Source: G963663315 sp965204925 (GTDB lineage Bacteria; Pseudomonadota; Gammaproteobacteria; Arenicellales; Poriferihabitantaceae). Taken from it: 64,000 nucleotides of DNA. The stretch is taken from positions 620,001 to 684,000 of the forward strand of contig OZ242021.1 of assembly GCA_965204925.1 (NCBI GenBank). The letters are read 5' to 3'. Below, piece by piece: positions 59,291 to 64,000 of the stretch (the first letter of the stretch is position 1; every line of letters begins with the position of its first letter). Below the pieces are notes generated by a model, which saw only the letters and a program-made list of their open reading frames with translations, was not told the origin of the DNA and did no database searches. The position numbers were made by a program, and so were the translations under genes.

Positions 59291-60213
59291 ACCCTGACCT
59301 CCCCTTCATAAGGATCGAATGTGTGGATTTCATCGGGGAAGATGCTGCGGATTGAAACCTCCTCGGAAGCCAGCCCGACAAAATCCTCGCTCTCATACAA
59401 CACCATCGGCTTGGCGGCCATGACATCCTTTGCCATGCCGAGTTGATCGCTGGTAGCGACAAGATAGGTGAATACGCCGTCGAGTTCCTCCACGGAACGG
59501 GTCATTGCCGTCTCGAGATCATCACCCTTACCGATGCGATCCGCAATGTATACGGCGATCAGTTCGGAGTCGCAATTCGACATGAAGCGGTGTCCGCGCC
59601 GTTCCATTTCCCGCCGGAAACTCCAGTAGTTGGTCAGCTGTCCATTGTGTACGACCGACACATCGTTGAATGGGTAGGCCCAGTAAGGGTGCGCCGAACG
59701 AATATCCACATCGGACTCGGTCGCCATGCGCGTATGACCGATCGCATGGGTGCCGGCAAAACCCGACAGGCCGTACTGCCGTGATACCCGTTCGGCATCG
59801 CCGAGGTCCTTGACAAGTTCCAGACTCTTGCCGATCGACAGGATTTCCACCCCGTCTATATCTTCGACGTAATCGGCGAGACGACGCATATCGCCCTCGA
59901 AAAAAAAGGCATAGCGATGAGAATAATCGGTGACGCGATCACGCCCGCAGACCGTGGCGCCCAGCTTGTCGAGGCGCGCGTCGACTTCCCGCTGACGGTC
60001 GACAACCTTTTCATGGATATCGAATCCGCTTGCCATGTCCTCCTGTTCAGCGACCTTGAAGCGCATCACATACTGACCGCTGACGGGATTGCCATAGAGC
60101 GCGAACCCGGTGGAATCGGGTCCCCGATGTTTCAGCGATTGAAGCATGGACGTCATTTCCGATCCGACATCGGAACTCTTGCCGCGGTGGATAAGCCCTG
60201 CGATACCACACAT
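59278..60213 (-). CDS. mgsA: N-methylglutamate synthase subunit A (class II glutamine amidotransferase)
   Basis: 311 residues of the N-terminal nucleophile amidotransferase fold. The start MCGIAGL places the catalytic Cys2 at the N-terminus. The glutamine-binding segments KHRGPDSTGFA, HTRMATESDVDIRSAHP and NGQLTNYWSFRREMERRGHRF are present. In N-methylglutamate synthase it releases the amine from its gamma-glutamyl donor. It lies 57 nt downstream of gmaS, the enzyme making that donor. Start at 60213 is fixed by the catalytic cysteine. Confidence 0.93.
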   Translation of the reverse strand: MCGIAGLIHRGKSSDVGSEMTSMLQSLKHRGPDSTGFALYGNPVSGQYVMRFKVAEQEDMASGFDIHEKVVDRQREVDARLDKLGATVCGRDRVTDYSHRYAFFFEGDMRRLADYVEDIDGVEILSIGKSLELVKDLGDAERVSRQYGLSGFAGTHAIGHTRMATESDVDIRSAHPYWAYPFNDVSVVHNGQLTNYWSFRREMERRGHRFMSNCDSELIAVYIADRIGKGDDLETAMTRSVEELDGVFTYLVATSDQLGMAKDVMAAKPMVLYESEDFVGLASEEVSIRSIFPDEIHTFDPYEGEVRVWQA

Positions 60214-60270
60214 GATAATTCCTCACTTAACGGGTTTCCGGTTTTGATGTCTAACCCCCGGCAAAAGGCG

Positions 60271-61809
60271 TCAGGGCAGACAGTCGAGATAGTTGGCAAG
60301 GTCCCAATCGGACACGGCATGATTGAAACGCTCCCATTCGTCATTCTTGTAGTGGTGGTAGACGCGGTACATGTCGCCCGGCATTGACGAACGTATGACC
60401 TCATCGTTTTCCAGTTCCCTGAGAGCGTCCCCCAGAGTCATCGGCAGCTTTTTGACCTTCTTGCCCGCATCCATCGCTTCGTAAATATTGCGTTCTTCCG
60501 GTTCCCCCGGATCGAGGTTGCGGCTGATGCCGTCGTCAAACGCCTTCAGCAGCGCGCCCGCCATCAGGTACGGATTGACCATGGAATCAACGGAACGGTA
60601 CTCAAACCGCCCCGGCGCCGATACCCGCAGTGCGCAGGTTCTGTTCTGGAAACCCCAGTCGGCAAAGACCGGAGCCCAGAAACCGGTATCCCACAACCGT
60701 CTGTACGAGTTGACCGTGGACGAGCCGACCGAGGTCAGGGCGCCGAGATGCTCGATCACGCCCCCTATGGCCTTCAATCCGATCGCACCCGGCTTGACCT
60801 CGTCAATGGCAAAATCCGGCATGAAATGATTGACCCCGCCTTGCAGGTAGGTAAATACGCCGTCCAGCCCCGGAAGCGTTTCATGATGCAACCGATTGAC
60901 GACTTCCTCACCGCCGGACCACAGCGAAACATTATGGTGGCAGCCGGAGGCGGACACATTCATGAACGGCTTGGACATGAAGCAGGCATGCAGCCCTTTC
61001 TCACGGGCGACCTGGGCGCAGATCTGGCGATAAGTGGTCAGACGGTCCGAGTTCCTGAGCGCATCGTCGAACATCCAGTTCAGCTCCAGTTGCCCCGGCG
61101 CGTCCTCATGGTCGCCCTGGATCATGTCAAACCCCATTTTCTGGCCGTATTCGATCACCTGCATGAAGGCCGGACGCAATTCCTCGAACTGATCGATGTG
61201 GTAACAGTTGGGCTTCGTTACGCCGCCCCTGAGCTGGCGGTTTTCATCCAGTCTGAGCCACATCATCTCCGGCTCGGTACCGGCGCGCATGTGCATATTG
61301 TGCTTTTCTGCGAACTCTCGCTGGATGATTTTCAGGTTTCCGCGGCAGTCCGATGTCAGGTGGGCGCCCGGGTCGATGCGCTCCTCGCGGTTACGGTAGC
61401 AAGTACAGAATACGCGGCCAATGCGCTTGTCCCAGGGCAGTTGGACAAATGTTTCCGGATCCGGGATGCCGACCAGCTCCGACGATTCGGGACCGTAGCC
61501 GATGTAATTGCCGTGACGGTCGACATAGAGGTTGGCCGTTGAACCATAAACCAGTTGAAACCCTCTCTCCGATACCCTCTCCCAGTGATCGGCGGGAATC
61601 CCCTTGCCGACAATTCGGCCGGTCACGGAAACAAACTGGAAATAGACATAGGTAACGCCCGTTTCACGGATTTTCTCACTGACCTGCCTGACCAGTTCGG
61701 CGCGCCCCGGCGCATTGACGCAGCGCTCAAGATCGGTCGATGAGCGGCTGGGGGCAACCGAGCGCGCGGAGGTCGTGTTTTGTCCTGCAGGCCTGTTCTC
61801 TTTAACCAT
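60271..61809 (-). CDS. gmaS: Gamma-glutamylmethylamide synthetase (GmaS)
   Basis: A 512-residue glutamine-synthetase-like ligase that couples glutamate and methylamine using ATP. The barrel motifs GTEPEMMWLRL, GDHEDAPGQLELNW, SASGCHHNVSLW, VGSSTVNSYRRLWDTGFWAPV and NRTCALRVSAPGRFEYRSVDSMVNPYL are typical of GmaS, and the last two distinguish it from ordinary GlnA. About 45 residues at the N-terminus are Ser/Pro/Arg-rich and absent from shorter GmaS proteins (~445 residues). The ATG at 61809 is chosen with a GGAGA site; TTG at 61821 is an alternative. First gene of the operon ending at tdm. Confidence 0.94.
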   Translation of the reverse strand: MVKENRPAGQNTTSARSVAPSRSSTDLERCVNAPGRAELVRQVSEKIRETGVTYVYFQFVSVTGRIVGKGIPADHWERVSERGFQLVYGSTANLYVDRHGNYIGYGPESSELVGIPDPETFVQLPWDKRIGRVFCTCYRNREERIDPGAHLTSDCRGNLKIIQREFAEKHNMHMRAGTEPEMMWLRLDENRQLRGGVTKPNCYHIDQFEELRPAFMQVIEYGQKMGFDMIQGDHEDAPGQLELNWMFDDALRNSDRLTTYRQICAQVAREKGLHACFMSKPFMNVSASGCHHNVSLWSGGEEVVNRLHHETLPGLDGVFTYLQGGVNHFMPDFAIDEVKPGAIGLKAIGGVIEHLGALTSVGSSTVNSYRRLWDTGFWAPVFADWGFQNRTCALRVSAPGRFEYRSVDSMVNPYLMAGALLKAFDDGISRNLDPGEPEERNIYEAMDAGKKVKKLPMTLGDALRELENDEVIRSSMPGDMYRVYHHYKNDEWERFNHAVSDWDLANYLDCLP

Positions 61810-61844
61810 TTTATTCTCCAATGGGGCATTTAATGGATACGCGA

Positions 61845-61879
61845 CCTGTTATTAAACAGGATGAGAAACCGCTTTGCAA
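61845..61879 (-). promoter_or_regulatory. gmaS operon promoter with a palindrome over the -10 box
   Basis: On the minus strand TTGCAA (61874-61879), 17-nt spacer, TTTAAT (61851-61856), giving a leader of about 35 nt. A perfect palindrome CCTGTT-ATTA-AACAGG spans 61845-61860 and covers the -10 box, the position of a repressor site. The regulator is unknown. Confidence 0.52.
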
Positions 61880-62171
61880 CCGGTAGACGGTGGACGATTG
61901 CAATTTCGTGACAGTTCGGGAAGCGGCGAAGCGGCTCTTCCGCCCGCGGGCGGACACGGCAACCCGTCCGCGCCACAGTTCCGGTTCACGGCATATTCTT
62001 GCGGGTAGCGGGGCAGTAAACGGACAGGCGGACAACAGACGCTGGAAGCGCCGGGTCAGGAATCTCGCCAAAATAAACTGTTTGTTCAGGCGGCCGGTAT
62101 GTCACCGTTTCGGTGGGGGTGTTTCTGGACGGGCAGAGCCACCGGGGCGGTCCGCAAGAGCGCAGGACATT
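61880..62171. other. Non-coding stretch between gmaS and the 3-hydroxyacyl-CoA dehydrogenase
   Basis: No convincing gene on either strand. It is GC-rich, with a short GCGGAC/GTCCGC inverted pair near 61950-61971. A second TTGCAA-type hexamer (61899-61904) lies upstream of the gmaS promoter. It may include extra regulatory sites for the operon, but I see no more than that. Confidence 0.5.
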
Positions 62172-63149
62172 TCAACGATAGTCATAAAACCCGACTCCGG
62201 TTTTCCTGCCCAGCTTGTTGGCGTCCACCATTTTGATCAACAGGGGGCAGGGTCTGAATTTGGGGTCGCCCATACCTTCCCTTATCACTCTCAGCGCCGA
62301 CAACACCACATCCAGCCCGACGAGGTCAGCCAGCGCCAGCGGCCCGATCGGGTGATTGGCTCCGAGCTTCATGATCTCGTCAATCGCTTCGGCCGTGGCG
62401 ACGCCTTCGTGCAGGGCGAAGATGGCCTCGTTGATCATCGGCACAAGGATGCGGTTGGCGACGAAGCCCGGGCTGTCATTGGCGAGTAACGGGGTCTTGC
62501 CGAGGTCTGAAGCCAGCCGGCGGGCAAGGTCGCAAGTACGGTCATCGGTTTGCAGCGCGCGGATGATTTCAACGAGTTTCATGATCGGCGCGGGGTTCAT
62601 GAAGTGCATGCCGATAACCCGCTCCGGTCTGCCCGTTTGCGCGGCCAGCCGGGTCAGTGAAATGGATGATGTATTGGACGCGAACGGGGTTTGCGCCGGG
62701 CAAATGCGATCGAGCTGCCCAAGGACGGCCGACTTGACGGCCAAGTCCTCCGGAACGGCCTCGACCACGAATTGCGCCGCCGACAACGTCCCGAGCGAGG
62801 TCGCCGTAGTGATCCGCGACAGCGTGTCCGCCTTGTCCCGCTGTGTGATCGATGCCTTGCCCGCCATCCTGCCGAGGCTGTCGGTAATGGCGGCCATGCC
62901 CCGTTCCAGGGCTTGCTCGCTGACATCAACGAGGGTGACGGTGAAGCCTGCGGCGGCGAAAACCTGGGCAATGCCATTGCCCATGGCGCCGGCGCCGACT
63001 ACACCCACGTTTTTAACGCCCTCGCCAGCGTATCCATGGCGGCGGGCATATCCACCTTGCGCTCCAGCGCGCTCGCCCGACCGGTAACCGGAATCGAATG
63101 GCGGCGATTCGGGCTGCCCGGTTTTGCGTTGTCTGGTCATCAGTCTCAT
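62172..63149 (-). CDS. 3-hydroxyacyl-CoA dehydrogenase (3-hydroxybutyryl-CoA dehydrogenase-like)
   Basis: About 280-325 residues depending on start. The NAD motif GVVGAGAMGNGIAQVFAAAG, the catalytic-region NTSSISLTRLAA and GMHFMNPAPIMKLVEIIRA, and the C-terminal GANHPIGPLALADLVGLD with the final GVGFYDYR match single-domain 3-hydroxybutyryl-CoA dehydrogenase. An N-terminal stretch of about 47 residues before the Rossmann motif is unusual; an internal GTG at 63008 preceded by GAGGG is the alternative start, giving 278 residues. The divergent promoter at 63184-63212 gives a 28-nt leader to 63149. It faces a LiuR-like regulator and a likely acyl-CoA catabolism gene set. Confidence 0.85.
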   Translation of the reverse strand: MRLMTRQRKTGQPESPPFDSGYRSGERAGAQGGYARRHGYAGEGVKNVGVVGAGAMGNGIAQVFAAAGFTVTLVDVSEQALERGMAAITDSLGRMAGKASITQRDKADTLSRITTATSLGTLSAAQFVVEAVPEDLAVKSAVLGQLDRICPAQTPFASNTSSISLTRLAAQTGRPERVIGMHFMNPAPIMKLVEIIRALQTDDRTCDLARRLASDLGKTPLLANDSPGFVANRILVPMINEAIFALHEGVATAEAIDEIMKLGANHPIGPLALADLVGLDVVLSALRVIREGMGDPKFRPCPLLIKMVDANKLGRKTGVGFYDYR

Positions 63150-63183
63150 TACCCGAAAAGGGTATGGAATTTAACGGATTTGT

Positions 63184-63212
63184 AAGATACATTGCGCTTA
63201 CGTAAACGTCAA
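63184..63212 (-). promoter_or_regulatory. Promoter for the 3-hydroxyacyl-CoA dehydrogenase with an overlapping LiuR-like operator
   Basis: On the minus strand TTGACG (63207-63212), 17-nt spacer, TATCTT (63184-63189). The -35 box and spacer coincide with TTACGTAAACGTCAA (plus strand 63198-63212), an ACGT-AA-ACGT core like LiuR-type MerR sites, ending 6 nt before the MerR ATG. MerR regulators usually bind the spacer between -35 and -10, so placement is apt. Confidence 0.5.
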
Positions 63213-63218
63213 TCGCCA

Positions 63219-63629
63219 ATGTCATCAAAAACCACCTACAGTATTTCGGATCTGGCCAGACACTTCGATATTACGACCCGCGCCATCCGCTTTTATGAAA
63301 CCGAAAAGTTACTGTCACCGCGGCGGGAAAACAACAAACGGGTGTACGGCGAACGGGACCGGGTACGGCTGCAACTGATCCTGAGAGGAAAGAGAATCGG
63401 TTTTTCCCTGGAAGAGATTAAAACCACGATGGAGCTGTATGATACCCATCCGAACGAGTCGGCGCAGCTGGAATTCGTGTTGCATACCATCCGCATACAC
63501 AAACGGGAGCTGAAACAAAAGCAGGCCGATATCTCCGACACACTGGATGACATGGACTCGGTGGCGAAGAAAGTGCGTACGAAACTTGAAAGTATCCAAT
63601 CCGCGGAAAAACGTTATGAGTCAATATAG
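63219..63629 (+). CDS. MerR-family transcriptional regulator (LiuR-like)
   Basis: A 136-residue regulator. A winged HTH with SISDLARHFDITTRAIRFYETEKLLSP at the N-terminus is followed by the RLQLILRGKRIGFSLEEI wing and a long dimerisation helix (LHTIRIHKRELKQKQADISDTL). It lacks a cysteine metal-binding tail, fitting the LiuR group that controls branched-chain or acyl-CoA catabolism. The ATG at 63219 is chosen over one at 63192, which lies inside the likely operator. Its stop overlaps the next acyl-CoA dehydrogenase by 14 nt, tying the regulator to that gene. Confidence 0.87.
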   Translation: MSSKTTYSISDLARHFDITTRAIRFYETEKLLSPRRENNKRVYGERDRVRLQLILRGKRIGFSLEEIKTTMELYDTHPNESAQLEFVLHTIRIHKRELKQKQADISDTLDDMDSVAKKVRTKLESIQSAEKRYESI

Positions 63630-64000
63630 GGTACCGGCGCGCGACATCCTGTTTGCCATCGAGCATGTCGCCGACCTGGAAGGCGTGAACCGTCTGCCGG
63701 GTTGTCAGGAAGCGACGCCGGAGGCGATCAGCGCCATTCTTGTCGAGGCCGGGAAACTCGCGGAAAAAGTGCTGGACCCGCTCAACCGGATCGGCGACAA
63801 GCAGGGAGTCCGGCTACAGGACGGCAAGGTGCGTACGCCGGACGGCTGGGGCGCGGCATGGCGGCAGTTCATCGCCGGCGGCTGGAATGGCATACCGTTC
63901 GACCCGAAGCGCGGCGGCATGGGTCTGCCCTGGCTGGTAGCCGCCGCGGTGCAGGAAATCTGGCATTCATCGAACATGGCGTTTTCGCTCTGTACGCTGC
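63616..64000 (+). CDS. Acyl-CoA dehydrogenase, N-terminal part (DmdC-like large type)
   Basis: The gene runs off the right edge; 128 codons are visible. The start YRVPARDILFAIEH, then EEAGKLAEKVLDPLNRIGDKQGVRL-type residues, DGWGAAWRQFIAGGWNGIPFDP and GGMGLPWLVAAAVQEIWHSSNMAFSL are typical of the large acyl-CoA dehydrogenases with an extra N-terminal domain that include MMPA-CoA dehydrogenase DmdC. With dmdA and dmdB in the window it could be the third DMSP-demethylation gene, but this family also handles other acyl-CoAs and the LiuR-like neighbour points to branched-chain acids. Sequence after the edge is needed. Confidence 0.8.
   Translation, partial: MSQYRVPARDILFAIEHVADLEGVNRLPGCQEATPEAISAILVEAGKLAEKVLDPLNRIGDKQGVRLQDGKVRTPDGWGAAWRQFIAGGWNGIPFDPKRGGMGLPWLVAAAVQEIWHSSNMAFSLCTL

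Overview
The window looks like a chromosomal segment of a marine or host-associated, probably uncultivated gammaproteobacterium. Three things suggest this: the gene order accA-tilS-pyrG-kdsA-eno-ftsB (typical of Gammaproteobacteria such as Pseudomonas), LPS genes (kdsA, a heptosyltransferase, an LpxL-type acyltransferase), and a dense set of genes for the marine osmolytes DMSP, TMAO/methylamines and (inferred) carnitine-type betaines. The taxonomic call is inference; there is no rRNA in the window. No CRISPR array, prophage, integrase or insertion sequence was seen.

Layout. 0-2.4 kb: end of an acylating (sulfo)acetaldehyde dehydrogenase and an overlapping acyl-CoA synthetase (SauS/SauT-like). 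2.4-6.5 kb (minus): YadH/YadG-type ABC exporter, DUF3108 protein, purN, purM. 6.7-15.2 kb: CDP-alcohol phosphatidyltransferase and hda, wrbA, divergent argF/argG, a four-gene envelope/glycosyl transferase run, and a GcvA-like LysR regulator. 15.2-19 kb: a 27-residue membrane peptide with a DUF1127 protein, hemJ and acnA. 19-22.4 kb: an unusual Ala-rich, TbpB-like lipoprotein, a 20-nt poly-G tract, a broken ureohydrolase and a DMSP-lyase-like cupin. 22.4-28.8 kb: Hsp20, a BCCT osmolyte transporter, an orphan solute-binding protein, an enolase-superfamily enzyme and an acyl-CoA ligase. 28.8-41.7 kb: housekeeping block (ftsB, eno, kdsA, pyrG, tilS, accA, bcp, SDR, a homocysteine methyltransferase/SAM-methyltransferase fusion, PII, prfC, pgeF), then tRNA-Ser(UGA) and a YbdK-type ligase.

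43-64 kb is a catabolic island for methylated onium compounds. A four-gene minus-strand operon (carnitine 3-dehydrogenase-like, acyl-CoA dehydrogenase, ADP-forming acyl-CoA ligase, CaiD-like hydratase) would process carnitine or gamma-butyrobetaine-type substrates. A divergent dmdA/dmdB pair demethylates DMSP and activates the product. tmm oxidises trimethylamine to TMAO. An eight-kilobase minus-strand operon, gmaS-mgsA-mgsB-mgsC-unknown-pdxJ-tdm, demethylates TMAO and assimilates methylamine through gamma-glutamylmethylamide. A sigma70-like promoter with a palindrome over its -10 box precedes gmaS. The window ends with a 3-hydroxyacyl-CoA dehydrogenase divergent from a MerR (LiuR-like) regulator and a DmdC-like acyl-CoA dehydrogenase that runs off the end.

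Dimethylamine monooxygenase (dmm) and N-methylglutamate dehydrogenase (mgd) are not in the window, so the methylamine route is incomplete here. The most interesting unexplained items are the unknown 127-residue protein and the Bacteroidetes-type PdxJ inside the methylamine operon, the ADP-forming ligase in the carnitine-type operon, the methyltransferase fusion, and the poly-G tract near the lipoprotein gene.
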